From NCBI RefSeq assembly GCF_003857035.1, contig NZ_QGSY01000132.1, positions 1-40,745 on the forward strand: DNA of 40,745 bases, given 5' to 3'. The position numbers were made by a program, and so were the translations under genes. The notes under the pieces are model-generated. The model was not told the origin of the DNA. It made no database searches and saw only the letters and a list, made by a program, of their open reading frames with translations. Of the stretch, positions 30,913 to 39,193 are shown piece by piece (position 1 is the first letter of the stretch; each line of letters begins with the position of its first letter). The DNA is from Micromonospora arida. Its GTDB lineage: Bacteria > Actinomycetota > Actinomycetes > Mycobacteriales > Micromonosporaceae.

Positions 30913-32598
30913 TCAGCTCCAGTCGCTGTCCACGTGGTTGTCCCGCCACCGTCCGCCCACCGGCGGGGTGTCCAGTCGCATCCCCTCGTCGGCATTGCCG
31001 GCCAGGTCGTTGTCCTCGACCCGGCAGTCCACGCAACTGCCCCGTTCGGTGATCCACAGCCCGTGCGTCTGGGTCGGGTTCTCGTGGTTGTCCCAGAGCC
31101 GGTTACCCCGGATGGTGGCCGAGTCGAACGGCGCGTCGATGGTGATGCCGGCCCGTAGCTTCGGTGCGGCGTCCAGTTCGTATCCGCATCCCGGCGGTGG
31201 CACGTCCCCACTCCACGCGCTGAACGCGTCCGGGCGGACCGGGGCGAGGGTGAGTTCGTCGCCGGTGTTGGAGGCCACCGTGGCCACGGCCTTCCCGACC
31301 CGCAGGACCTTGCCCCGGTGCCCGTCGTGGGGCCAGTTGGCCGACCGGTCCACCAGGCACCGCTCGCTGTAGTGGACGGCGTCGCCGGTACCGCCGGTGC
31401 CCTCGCCGTACTGCCGTCCGTTGTTGCGGATCCGGTTGTTGAGCAGCACCGCGTCGGTCATCTGGTGGTCGATGCGGATCGCGTCGAGGCCGTTGCCCCA
31501 GAACTCGTTGCTCTCGATCACCACGTCCCGGATCGAGCCCCGGTAGCCGCGCCTGAGGTCGTGCGAGTGGTAACCGTGCCGGCCGTTGCCGCTGATCCGG
31601 TTGCCCCGGACGCTGTACGGGCCGGGGCTGTTGCCGATGCTGACCCCGTCGCGCAGGTTGCCGTCGATGACGCAGTCGGTGAGCAGCCCACCCCGGCCGG
31701 CCACGGACGAGGTGCCCTGCGACGACACGTCGAAGCCTGCCTCCAGGTTGCCGGTCATCGTGCAGGCCGAGACGATCAGACCGTCGGCACCCCAGTCGGA
31801 GATGCCGAACCGGTTGCCCTGACTGTGGCAGCCGACGATGCGGTAACCGCGGGGCGGTTCCCAGTAGTCCTTCTGCAGCTCCAGGAAGATCCCGTTGGTG
31901 CCGTTGGCCAGCGCGGTGCAGTTGGCGATGGTCAGCCGCTCCACCGCTCCCCAGCCGCCGATGCCGATCCCGATGCCGGCGCCGCCCATCTGCTCGCCGT
32001 TGTCCAGGCGGCCACAGCCGACCACCACCACGCCGTCGATCAGGGAGTCCTGGAGGAAGTCGCAGCCCAGCCCGGTGGCCGCGGTGTGGTGGATGTAGAG
32101 GTTGCGGAAGACGCCCCGCACCACGTACTGGAGGCCGAGGCCCTTGGCCAGGTAGTTGTACTCGGCCATGGCGACGCCGGAGCCGTCGATCTGGAAGTCG
32201 GAGAAGGTGCAGTCGGCGATGTGCCGGTCCCGGTCGGCGCCGTGCTGCACCGTGGTCCAGAAGGCCAACGGGGTGGGGTCGGCCCGGTTTCCCTCATTGC
32301 TGAGCATGAACCGGGTCGCCGCCGGGCCGGCCCCGATCAGTGACACACCGCTGCGCCACACCGTGCCCGCGTCCCGGATCGAGTAGATGCCCGGCGGGCA
32401 GTAGATGACCCGGGCCCGTCCGTCCGAGGCGTACCCGGCGCCGAGGCGGTCCACGAGGGCGGCCAACGCCGGCTGGTCGTTGGTCGCGCCGTCACCGGTC
32501 AGCCCGTACTCCAGCGCGTCGCAGTACAGCGGCGCGCCGGCCGAGGCAGGCCGTCGTACCCGGACTGAGTTCAGTAGCAGCTCGTTCGCCACGGCCAC
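30913..32598 (-). CDS. Right-handed parallel beta-helix protein, no signal peptide
   Basis: A 561-residue protein. The head (about 1-95) has the pectate-lyase-3-like entry seen in beta-helix lyases and phage tailspikes: DALEYGLTGDGATNDQPALAALVDRLG, then RVIYCPPGIYSI and SLIGAGPAATRFML. The remainder is a long series of rungs rich in Asn and Gly (FRNLYIHHTAATGLGCDF, LTIANCTALANGTNGIFLE, VIDGNLRDGVSIGNS, VVIESNEFWGNGLDAIRID, RVEDNDLAGNADEG). There is no signal peptide, lipobox or Tat motif at the GTG start (32598; GAAGGGAG 7 nt upstream), although such folds normally act outside the cell. Substrate unknown. It converges with the sugar operon, and a 27-nt hairpin repeat array lies in front of it. 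Confidence 0.85.
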   Translation of the reverse strand: MAVANELLLNSVRVRRPASAGAPLYCDALEYGLTGDGATNDQPALAALVDRLGAGYASDGRARVIYCPPGIYSIRDAGTVWRSGVSLIGAGPAATRFMLSNEGNRADPTPLAFWTTVQHGADRDRHIADCTFSDFQIDGSGVAMAEYNYLAKGLGLQYVVRGVFRNLYIHHTAATGLGCDFLQDSLIDGVVVVGCGRLDNGEQMGGAGIGIGIGGWGAVERLTIANCTALANGTNGIFLELQKDYWEPPRGYRIVGCHSQGNRFGISDWGADGLIVSACTMTGNLEAGFDVSSQGTSSVAGRGGLLTDCVIDGNLRDGVSIGNSPGPYSVRGNRISGNGRHGYHSHDLRRGYRGSIRDVVIESNEFWGNGLDAIRIDHQMTDAVLLNNRIRNNGRQYGEGTGGTGDAVHYSERCLVDRSANWPHDGHRGKVLRVGKAVATVASNTGDELTLAPVRPDAFSAWSGDVPPPGCGYELDAAPKLRAGITIDAPFDSATIRGNRLWDNHENPTQTHGLWITERGSCVDCRVEDNDLAGNADEGMRLDTPPVGGRWRDNHVDSDWS

Positions 32599-32656
32599 GG
32601 GCGGGCTCCCTTCAACGCGTTCGGTGCGCTCCGGCGGGGCCGACTTCCCGGTGAGG

Positions 32657-32754
32657 CCGCCGGGAAACCCCGGCCCGATGACACCGCCGGGAAACCCCGG
32701 CCCGATGACACCGCCGGGAAGCCCTGGCCCGATGACACCGCCGGGAAGCCCCGG
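32657..32754. repeat. 27-nt tandem array of small hairpins
   Basis: Three full 27-nt units (32657, 32684, 32711) and a partial fourth (32738-32754) follow each other without spacers. Each contains GCCGGG-AA(A/G)C-CC(C/T)GGC, a 6-bp stem with a 4-nt loop, then CCGATGACA. On the plus strand the unit reads as a collagen-like nonapeptide PPGNPGPMT, but no supported gene uses that frame. The array lies between the E2 terminator and the beta-helix start. Confidence 0.88.
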
Positions 32755-32762
32755 ACGTGCGC

Positions 32763-32796
32763 CGGCCCCGGCGCCGCACGGGCAGCGCCGGGGCCG
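32763..32796 (-). terminator. Hairpin terminator of the branched-chain dehydrogenase operon
   Basis: CGGCCCCGGCGC (32763-32774) and GCGCCGGGGCCG (32785-32796) form a perfect 12-bp stem 13 nt past the E2 stop. Confidence 0.8.
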
Positions 32797-32808
32797 AGGG
32801 GGTACGCG

Positions 32809-34152
32809 TCAGACGGCGGCGATCAGCAGCGCCGGGCGCTCCACGCAGTCGGCGACGTGCCGCAGGAAGCCGCCGGCCACCCCACCGTCGCAGACCCGGT
32901 GGTCGAAGGTGAGGCTGAGCTGGGTCACCTTGCGGACGGCGAGCTGCCCGTCGACCACCCACGGCTTGTCCACGATCCGCCCCACCCCGAGCAGTGCCGC
33001 CTCGGGGTGGTTGATGATCGGCGTGGAACCGTCGACGCCGAACACCCCGTAGTTGTTCAGCGTGAAGGTGCCACCGGTCAGCCGGGCCGGGGGCAGGCTG
33101 CCGGCCCGCGCGGCGGCGGTGGTCGCCGCCAGTTCGGCGGCCAGCTCGGCGGTGGTGAGCCGCTGGGCGTCGCGCAGCACCGGCACCAGGAGCCCCCGGT
33201 CGGTCTGCGCGGCGATGCCGAGGTGCACCCCGGCGGACTGGACGATGCGCTGCGCCTCGGTGTCGACCCGGGCGTTGAGCTGCGGGAACCGGCGCAGCCC
33301 GCTGAGGCAGATCCGGGCCAGCAGGGCCAGGATGCTCACCGGCGCGTCGGGCGTCGCGGCGTTGATCGCGGCGCGGGTCTCCAGCAGCCCGGTGGCGTCC
33401 ACGTCGACCCAGATGGTGACCTCCGGGATCTCCCGCCGGCTGCGGGAGAGCTTGTCGGCGATCACCTTGCGGACGCCGGTCAGCGGGACGATCACGTCAC
33501 CGTCACCGACCGGGGCCGATCCGACCTGCGGGTCCGGCACGGCGGCGAGCCGGGCGGCGGGCGCGGTCAGCGCGGCCTCCACGTCGGCGCGGCGGATCAC
33601 GCCCCCGAGTCCGGTGCCCCGCACCGTGTCGAGGTCGACGCCGTGCTCGCGGGCGAGCCGCCGCACGATCGGCGAGATGACCAGGGCGGCGGTGGGCGGT
33701 GCCGGGTCGCTGGACGCGGCACCGGCACCCGTGCCGGTCGGGCCGGCGTCGGCCGGTTCGGGGGCCACTGCCAGGCGGGGCCGGCGCCGACGGCGGGTGG
33801 CGGTGCCGTGGCCGGTGCCGTACCCGATCAGCACGTTGCCGGAGCCGGCGCGCTCCTCCTCGCGGTAGGTGGCGTGCCCGGCGGGCTCGTCGTCCCCGTC
33901 CAGCGGCGCGATGGTGATCAACGGCTGGCCGACCGGGCGTACCTCACCGGCCGCGCCGTGCAGGGTGACCACCCGCCCGGCGTACGGGCAGGGCACGTCG
34001 ACGACGGCCTTGGCGGTCTCCACCTCGACCACGCTCTGGTCGACGGTGACCACATCACCCACGGCGACCCGCCACTCGACGATCTCGGCCTCGCTCAGCC
34101 CCTCGCCCAGGTCGGGCAGGAGGAAGACCTGCGTGCGTTCGACGGTGGTCAT
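32809..34152 (-). CDS. Dihydrolipoamide acyltransferase E2 of branched-chain 2-oxoacid dehydrogenase
   Basis: A 447-residue E2 with one lipoyl domain (about 6-85; Lys48 in VEVETAKAVVDV is the lipoylation site), a peripheral-subunit-binding domain (about 159-196, SPIVRRLAREHGVDLDTVRGTG) and a C-terminal catalytic domain (about 215-447) with His418 and Asp422 in FDHRVCDGG. It transfers the branched-chain acyl group to CoA. One lipoyl domain and the neighbouring E1 genes favour the branched-chain rather than pyruvate complex. The ATG at 34152 overlaps the E1beta stop (ATGA). No E3 gene is present, so E3 is shared from elsewhere. Confidence 0.93.
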   Translation of the reverse strand: MTTVERTQVFLLPDLGEGLSEAEIVEWRVAVGDVVTVDQSVVEVETAKAVVDVPCPYAGRVVTLHGAAGEVRPVGQPLITIAPLDGDDEPAGHATYREEERAGSGNVLIGYGTGHGTATRRRRRPRLAVAPEPADAGPTGTGAGAASSDPAPPTAALVISPIVRRLAREHGVDLDTVRGTGLGGVIRRADVEAALTAPAARLAAVPDPQVGSAPVGDGDVIVPLTGVRKVIADKLSRSRREIPEVTIWVDVDATGLLETRAAINAATPDAPVSILALLARICLSGLRRFPQLNARVDTEAQRIVQSAGVHLGIAAQTDRGLLVPVLRDAQRLTTAELAAELAATTAAARAGSLPPARLTGGTFTLNNYGVFGVDGSTPIINHPEAALLGVGRIVDKPWVVDGQLAVRKVTQLSLTFDHRVCDGGVAGGFLRHVADCVERPALLIAAV

Positions 34153-35150
34153 GCCGCCGCCCAACGCGCGTCCGGCTGGTCGTCCCACTGGAGGCGGGCC
34201 ACCGCGTCGAGCACCCGGTCCACGCCGGGCAGGTGGGTGTGCTCCAGCATCGGCGCCGGGTACGGGATGTCCAGTCCGGCGACCCGCAGCACCGGGGCGT
34301 GCAGCGCGTGGAAGCAGCGCTCCTGCACCCGGGCGGCGATCTCCGCACCGACGCCCGCGAACCCGGGCGCCTCCTGGATCACCACGCACCGGCCGGTACG
34401 CCGAACCGAGGCGGTGATGGTCTCGTCGTCGAACGGCACGATGGTGCGCACGTCGACGACCTCCAGGTCCCACCCCTCCTCCCGGGCGGCCTCGGCGGCC
34501 TCCAACGCGACCGGCACCGCCGGCCCGTACGCCACCAGCGTGGCGTCGCGTCCGGGCCGGCGCACGACGGCCCGACCGAACGGCTCGTTGCGGGTCGGCA
34601 GAGACGCCTCGGCGCTGGCGAAGTAGAGCTTCTTGGGCTCCATGAAGACCACCGGGTCGGGGTCCTCGATCGCCTCGCGCAGCAGCGAGTACGCGTCGTC
34701 GACGGTCGCCGGGGTGACCACCTTCAGTCCGGGGGTGTGCGCGTAGTACGCCTCGGACGAGTCGCAGTGGTGCTCGACTCCGCCGATCCCGCCCGCGTAC
34801 GGCACGCGGATGACGATCGGCACGCTCAGCGCGCCCCGGGTGCGGTTGCGCAGCTTCGCCACGTGCGAGGCGATCTGCTCGAACGCCGGGTACGCGAACG
34901 CGTCGAACTGCATCTCGACCACCGGGCGCAGGCCGGACATGGCCATGCCGACGGCGAAGCCGACGATGCCGGCCTCGGCGAGGGGGGTGTCGAAGCAGCG
35001 GTTCTCGCCGAAGCGGGCCTGGAGGCCGTCGGTGATCCGGAAGACGCCGCCGAGCGCGCCGACGTCCTCACCGAACACGACGACCCGGTCGTCGGCGGCG
35101 AGCGCGTCGGCGAGCGCCGTGTTGAGCGCCTTCGCCATGGTGGTGGCCAT
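34149..35150 (-). CDS. 2-oxoacid dehydrogenase E1 beta subunit
   Basis: A 333-residue transketolase-like E1beta: MAKALNTALADALAADDRVVVFGEDVGALGGVFRITDGL, DTPLAEAGIVGFAVGMAMSGLRPVVEMQFDAFAYPAFEQIASHVAKL, and the C-terminal ATLVAYGPAVPVALEAAEAAREEGWDLEVVDVRTIVPFD. It supplies half of the thiamine-diphosphate pocket. The stretch SVPIVIRVPYAGGIGGVEHHCDSSEAYYAHTPG is characteristic of branched-chain E1beta. Start ATG 35150 shares one base with the E1alpha stop (TGATG). Confidence 0.93.
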   Translation of the reverse strand: MATTMAKALNTALADALAADDRVVVFGEDVGALGGVFRITDGLQARFGENRCFDTPLAEAGIVGFAVGMAMSGLRPVVEMQFDAFAYPAFEQIASHVAKLRNRTRGALSVPIVIRVPYAGGIGGVEHHCDSSEAYYAHTPGLKVVTPATVDDAYSLLREAIEDPDPVVFMEPKKLYFASAEASLPTRNEPFGRAVVRRPGRDATLVAYGPAVPVALEAAEAAREEGWDLEVVDVRTIVPFDDETITASVRRTGRCVVIQEAPGFAGVGAEIAARVQERCFHALHAPVLRVAGLDIPYPAPMLEHTHLPGVDRVLDAVARLQWDDQPDARWAAA

Positions 35151-36316
35151 CAGGCGTCACCCTCCTCGGCGTGGGCGGCGGCCAGCTCGGCGCGGACCTG
35201 CTCACGCTGTTCGATCAGTTGCGGGGTGGGCTCGGCGTAGACGTGGTCGAAGAGGCTCAGGGGGTCGACCGTGGGCTGCTCGTTCATCCGGGTCCGCAGC
35301 TCTGCCGCGTACGCCTCGGCCTGCGCGGCGATCTCGGCGATCGCCGCGTCGTCGAGCACGCCGCGGGCGCGCAGGTAGGTCTCCAACCGGGCGACCGGGT
35401 CCCGGTCGCGCCAGGCGTCGACCTCGGCGCCGTCGCGGTAGCGAGTGGCGTCGTCGGCGTTGGTGTGCGGCTCCATCCGGTAGGTGTGCGCCTCGACCAG
35501 GAAGGGCCCCTTGCCGGCCCGGGCGTGGGCGACCGCGCGGGTGAGCACGGCGAGCACCGCGACCGGGTCGTTGCCGTCGACCTGCTCGCTGGGTACGCCG
35601 TAGCCGACGCCCTTGTAGGCCAGCGACGGCGCGGCGGTCTGCCGCGACAGCGGGACGCTGATCGCGTACTTGTTGTTCTGGACGAAGTAGACCACCGGCG
35701 CCTTGAACACGGCGGCGAAGTTGATCCCCTCGTGGAAGTCGCCCTCGCTGGTGGCGCCGTCGCCGATGAAGGCCAGCGCCACGGTGTCGCGACCCTGGTA
35801 CGCCTCGCCGTGCGCCAGCCCGGCGGCGTGCACGCACTGGGTGGCGAGGGGGGTGCACTGCGGTGCGGTGCGTACCTCGGTCGGGTCGTAGCCGCAGTGC
35901 CAGTCGCCACGCAGCAGGGTGAGCACCTCGACCGGGTCGATGCCTCGGGCAACCAGCGCCATCGACTCGCGGTACGTGGGGAAGACCCAGTCGGTGTCGC
36001 GGACCGCGAGGACCGCGCCGACCTGGCACGCCTCCTGGCCCCGCGAGGACGGGTAGACGGCGAGCCGGCCCTGCTTGGTCAGGGCGGTCGCCTGGGTGTC
36101 GAAGCGGCGGCCGAGCACCATCCGGCGGTACAACTCGCGCAGCACCTCGGCGGGTGGTTCGGGGTAGTCGGAGCGGGCGGGCAGCGGCGTGCCGTTCTCG
36201 GCGAGCAGGCGGACCGGCTCGGCGTCTGGCAGCAACGAGCGCGCCGGGTCGGGCGGGGTGACCGTTCGACGGGTGCGCGGGGATGCCCTGCGGACCGCCT
36301 GGGGAGTGGTCGTCAC
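35150..36316 (-). CDS. 2-oxoacid dehydrogenase E1 alpha subunit
   Basis: A 388-residue E1alpha. The thiamine-diphosphate motif runs from IGDGATSEGDFHEGINFAAVF to FVQNNKYAIS (about 184-220). GRLAVYPSSRGQEACQVGAV and RMEPHTNADDATRYR (phosphorylation-loop-like region) are also typical. It decarboxylates branched-chain 2-oxoacids for catabolism of Val, Leu and Ile, and provides starters for branched fatty acids. GTG 36316 follows a good AGGAGG at 7 nt; the upstream in-frame ATG would lie in the operator region. Candidate -10 on the minus strand: TAGGCT (36348-36343). Confidence 0.93.
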   Translation of the reverse strand: MTTTPQAVRRASPRTRRTVTPPDPARSLLPDAEPVRLLAENGTPLPARSDYPEPPAEVLRELYRRMVLGRRFDTQATALTKQGRLAVYPSSRGQEACQVGAVLAVRDTDWVFPTYRESMALVARGIDPVEVLTLLRGDWHCGYDPTEVRTAPQCTPLATQCVHAAGLAHGEAYQGRDTVALAFIGDGATSEGDFHEGINFAAVFKAPVVYFVQNNKYAISVPLSRQTAAPSLAYKGVGYGVPSEQVDGNDPVAVLAVLTRAVAHARAGKGPFLVEAHTYRMEPHTNADDATRYRDGAEVDAWRDRDPVARLETYLRARGVLDDAAIAEIAAQAEAYAAELRTRMNEQPTVDPLSLFDHVYAEPTPQLIEQREQVRAELAAAHAEEGDA

Positions 36317-36358
36317 GGCGGAACCTCCTGGGACGTGTGGTGAGCCTATGCTTCCGCT

Positions 36359-36386
36359 TGTGGATGATTGACTCAAGATCGACACA
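36359..36386. promoter_or_regulatory. Candidate Lrp/AsnC operator in the divergent promoter
   Basis: TGTGGAT (36359-36365) and ATCGACACA (36378-36386) form an imperfect inverted repeat around an AT-richer GATTGACTCAAG core. It lies just upstream of the E1alpha -10 element and 36 bp before the Lrp-type gene, where a BkdR-like regulator would be expected to bind. Confidence 0.4.
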
Positions 36387-36421
36387 GAAGGCGGGACGGT
36401 TGGCATGCGGAGGACCCATCA

Positions 36422-36928
36422 GTGAGCCAGGAGACCGCCGACGAAGCGAGCCGGGGCGCGGGATCGGGACGATCGGCCCGAGCCTTGGACGAGGTCGACC
36501 GGCGGATCCTCGACGAGCTGGTCCGCGACGGTCGGACGTCGGTGCGCACCCTCGCCGAACGGATCCACATCTCCCGCACCAACGCGTACGCGCGGGTGGA
36601 GCGGTTGCTGCGCGACGGGGTGATCACCGGGTTCCGGGCCCAGGTGGCGCCCGAGGCGGCCGGGCTGGGCACCTCGGCGTACATCGCCCTGACCATCGAG
36701 CAGAACACCTGGCGGGAGGTGTCGGCCGAGCTGGCCCGGGTGCGCTACATCGAGCACGCCGCGCTGCTCGGCGGTGACCACGACGTGCTCGCGCTGGTGC
36801 GCGCCCCGGACAACGCCGCGCTGCGCGACGTGGTGCTGGGCCGGGTGCAGAGCATTCCCGGGGTGCTGTCCACCCGCACCTGGCTGGTCTTCGAGGAGTT
36901 CGACGGGCTTGGCAGCCCCTGGGCGTGA
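36422..36928 (+). CDS. Lrp/AsnC-family regulator, probably of the branched-chain dehydrogenase operon
   Basis: A 168-residue regulator: a 20-residue disordered head, helix-turn-helix (about 22-75; DEVDRRILDELVRDGRTSVRTLAERIHISRTNAYARVERLLRDGVITGF) and a RAM effector domain (about 85-165; SAYIALTIEQNTWREVSAELARVRYIEHAALLGGDHDVLALVRAPD). These proteins form octamers and sense amino acids or oxoacids. Divergent placement from bkd-type genes is the classic BkdR arrangement. GTG 36422 follows CGGAGG. Confidence 0.9.
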   Translation: MSQETADEASRGAGSGRSARALDEVDRRILDELVRDGRTSVRTLAERIHISRTNAYARVERLLRDGVITGFRAQVAPEAAGLGTSAYIALTIEQNTWREVSAELARVRYIEHAALLGGDHDVLALVRAPDNAALRDVVLGRVQSIPGVLSTRTWLVFEEFDGLGSPWA

Positions 36929-36937
36929 CCGCCGGGC

Positions 36938-37909
36938 TCAGCGCTCCGGCGGGGCCTCCAGCCCGTCGCGGTCGGCCAACTCCAGCAGTGGTTCCAGCGA
37001 GTGCCGGTCACCGTCCAGGCCGGCGTGCGGGTCGCCGCGCTCGGCGAACCGGGCCGGCATGCTGAGCACGTCGAAGTCCTCCGGACGGGCCTGGTCCAGC
37101 TCCGACCAGTCCAGCGGCGCGGAGACCAGCGCGGCCGGCGTCGGCCGGATCGAGTACGCCGAGGTCACCGTGTGGTCGCGGGCCATCTGGTTGTAGTCGA
37201 CGAAGACCGGGCGATCCCGTTGCTCGCGCCACCAGGTGGTGGTGACCACGTCCGGCAGGCGGCGCTGCATCTCCCGGCCCAGCGCGAGCACCGCCCGACG
37301 GCAGTCACCGAAGCTCCACCGCGGCTCGATCGACAGGTAGACGTGCAGCCCCCGACCGCCAGTGGTCTTCGGGTAGCCGGTCATGCCCAGCTCGGCGAGG
37401 AACGCCCGCACCTCGTGCGCCACCGGCACCACCTGCTCGAAGCCCACGCCGGGCATCGGGTCCAGGTCGATGCGCAGCTGGTCGGGGCGTTCCACGTCGG
37501 CGGCGGTGACCGGCCACGGGTGGAACCGCAGGGTGCCCAGGTTGGCAGCCCAGATGACGACGGCCAGCTCACTCGGCGCGACCTCGTCGGCGGTACGGCC
37601 ACTGGGGAAGGTGATGTGCGCGGTCCGCACCCACTCGGGCGCGCCGGCCGGCAGCCGCTTCTGGTAGAACGCGTCGCCCCGGTTGGTCTGCCGGGTGGCG
37701 ATCGTCGCGCCCTCGAAGACACCGCGCGGCCAGCGTTCCAGCATGGTCGGCCGGTCCCGCAGCGCCCGCAGGATGCCATCACCCACCGCCAGGAAGTAGC
37801 GGACCACGTCCAGCTTGGTCAGCCCACGCTCGGGAAAGTACGGCTTGTCGGGGCTGGAGACGCGAACCAGCCGCTCCCCCACCTGGATCTCCTCCGCCGC
37901 CGTGGCCAC
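36938..37909 (-). CDS. LigD-type polymerase/primase domain protein, stand-alone
   Basis: A 323-residue protein equivalent to the polymerase (archaeo-eukaryotic primase) domain of LigD: RVSSPDKPYFPERGLTKLDVVRYFLAVGDGILRALRDRPTMLERWP, the catalytic pair Asp148/Asp150 (RIDLDPMPG) and His189 (GGRGLHVYL). It lacks ligase and phosphoesterase domains. Actinomycetes often encode these as separate proteins; they add ribo- or deoxynucleotides at breaks during Ku-dependent end joining. No ku or ligase gene is in the window. GTG 37909 is chosen by the start of homology; GTG 37948 is an alternative and neither has a good ribosome binding site. Confidence 0.88.
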   Translation of the reverse strand: MATAAEEIQVGERLVRVSSPDKPYFPERGLTKLDVVRYFLAVGDGILRALRDRPTMLERWPRGVFEGATIATRQTNRGDAFYQKRLPAGAPEWVRTAHITFPSGRTADEVAPSELAVVIWAANLGTLRFHPWPVTAADVERPDQLRIDLDPMPGVGFEQVVPVAHEVRAFLAELGMTGYPKTTGGRGLHVYLSIEPRWSFGDCRRAVLALGREMQRRLPDVVTTTWWREQRDRPVFVDYNQMARDHTVTSAYSIRPTPAALVSAPLDWSELDQARPEDFDVLSMPARFAERGDPHAGLDGDRHSLEPLLELADRDGLEAPPER

Positions 37910-38010
37910 GCCCTGAGGGTACGACGCACAAGCGCGCCGTACGGCCACCGAGCGGACACTGGCGCGGCGCCGACGGAGCTAGCCTTCGACGGCAGCGATG
38001 ACGCGCTCGG

Positions 38011-38337
38011 TCAGGTGAGCAGCAGCACGCCGACCACGACCAGTGGCAGCCCGACGAAGAGGAAGATGCCGACCCCGGTGAGCACGCGCCCACCGCCGGC
38101 CGTCTCCCGCTCCGGAGCGGCACCGAAGATGGCGCGCGGGCCGAGCATCCCGATTCGACTCAGCGTCAGGTCGCCCGTCATGCCGATGAGCCCGCCCACC
38201 ACAACCAACCCGATGCCCAGCCGACCGGCGTAGTCACCGCCACCGACCGCCACCCAGATCATTGCCGCGACTGCGACCAGCGCCCCGACCACCACGAACA
38301 ACAGCACCGCTTCCCGCAGACCTCGCAAGACAGTCAT
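38011..38337 (-). CDS. Small four-helix membrane protein of unknown function
   Basis: A 108-residue protein with three or four hydrophobic helices (AVLLFVVVGALVAVAAMIWVAV, GRLGIGLVVVGGLIGM, GVGIFLFVGLPLVVVGVLLL) and a short polar loop (SRIGMLGPRAIFGAAPERETAGG). I recognise no family. ATG 38337 has GGGGGG 8 nt upstream. It stands 100 bp upstream of the LigD-type gene on the same strand and may be cotranscribed with it. Confidence 0.65.
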   Translation of the reverse strand: MTVLRGLREAVLLFVVVGALVAVAAMIWVAVGGGDYAGRLGIGLVVVGGLIGMTGDLTLSRIGMLGPRAIFGAAPERETAGGGRVLTGVGIFLFVGLPLVVVGVLLLT

Positions 38338-38461
38338 TGTCGACCCCCCGTCGGCTGTCCGGCGCACATTGTTTCGCATCACCAGATCGCGGCGCTGCCC
38401 TGAAACCGACAGCGACGACCGGACACGGTTACCGTCGGCGGCGCCCGGGTAGGGGGGCCGC

Positions 38462-39193
38462 ATGGCGGAACTGGCAACCCTCTGGATCGTTCGGCACGGC
38501 GAGAGCACCGCGAACGTCGCGGCGACGCACGCCGAGGCGTCGGGCGCGGAGCTGATCGACCTCACCCACCGCGACGCCGACGTGCCGCTCTCCGCGACCG
38601 GCGAGGAGCAGGCTCGGGCGACCGGCCGTTGGCTGGCCGAGCTGCCGGACGCGAAGCGCCCGGACGTGGCGGTGGTCTCGCCGTACCTGCGGGCGGTGCA
38701 GACCTCGCGGCTGGCGCTGGACGGCACCGACATTCCCGTCCACCGCGACGAGCGGCTGCGCGACCGGGAGCTGGGCATCCTCGACGGGCTGACCGGGCAC
38801 GGGGTGCGCCGGCGGTACCCGGACGAGGCCGACCGCCGGGAGCGGTTGGGCAAGTTCTACTACCGGCCGCCGGGTGGGGAGTCCTGGACGGACGTGGCGT
38901 TACGGCTGCGGACGCTGCTGGGCGACCTGCGCCGTGACCACGAGGGTTGCCGGGTGCTGCTCTTCGGCCACGACGCGCTGGTCTTCCTGCTTCGCTATCT
39001 GGTGGAGGGATTGACCGAGGACGAGCTGATGGCGCTCACCCGGCAGGACGTCATCGCCAACTGTTCGATCACCGAGTGGTCGGCGGACGGCGAGGACCGT
39101 CTGGCCCTCACCGCCTTCAACGATGTCGCGCACCTGCGTCAGCAGGGCGCCCAACCGACCAGGGAGGACGAGATCCATGCCGAGCCGGTCTGA
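38462..39193 (+). CDS. Histidine phosphatase (phosphoglycerate-mutase-like) protein
   Basis: A 243-residue member of the histidine phosphatase superfamily, with nucleophile His12 in the RHG motif (VRHGESTAN), Arg in SPYLRAVQTS, acid Glu103 (RDRELG) and second His170 (LLFGHDALVF). Substrates range from phosphoglycerate to nucleotides and phosphoproteins; this branch cannot be assigned. The C-terminal tail (HLRQQGAQPTREDEIHAEPV) overlaps the next gene by 17 bp, implying cotranscription. Confidence 0.88.
   Translation: MAELATLWIVRHGESTANVAATHAEASGAELIDLTHRDADVPLSATGEEQARATGRWLAELPDAKRPDVAVVSPYLRAVQTSRLALDGTDIPVHRDERLRDRELGILDGLTGHGVRRRYPDEADRRERLGKFYYRPPGGESWTDVALRLRTLLGDLRRDHEGCRVLLFGHDALVFLLRYLVEGLTEDELMALTRQDVIANCSITEWSADGEDRLALTAFNDVAHLRQQGAQPTREDEIHAEPV

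Noticed and set aside
32657..32754. CRISPR array
   Set aside because: The 27-nt units are directly adjacent without unique spacers and no cas gene is nearby.
32405..33052. Collagen-like plus-strand protein (PPGNPGPMT repeats)
   Set aside because: The frame is antisense to the ends of the beta-helix and E2 genes and has no ribosome binding site; the repeat is better treated as non-coding, though it is noted as a finding.
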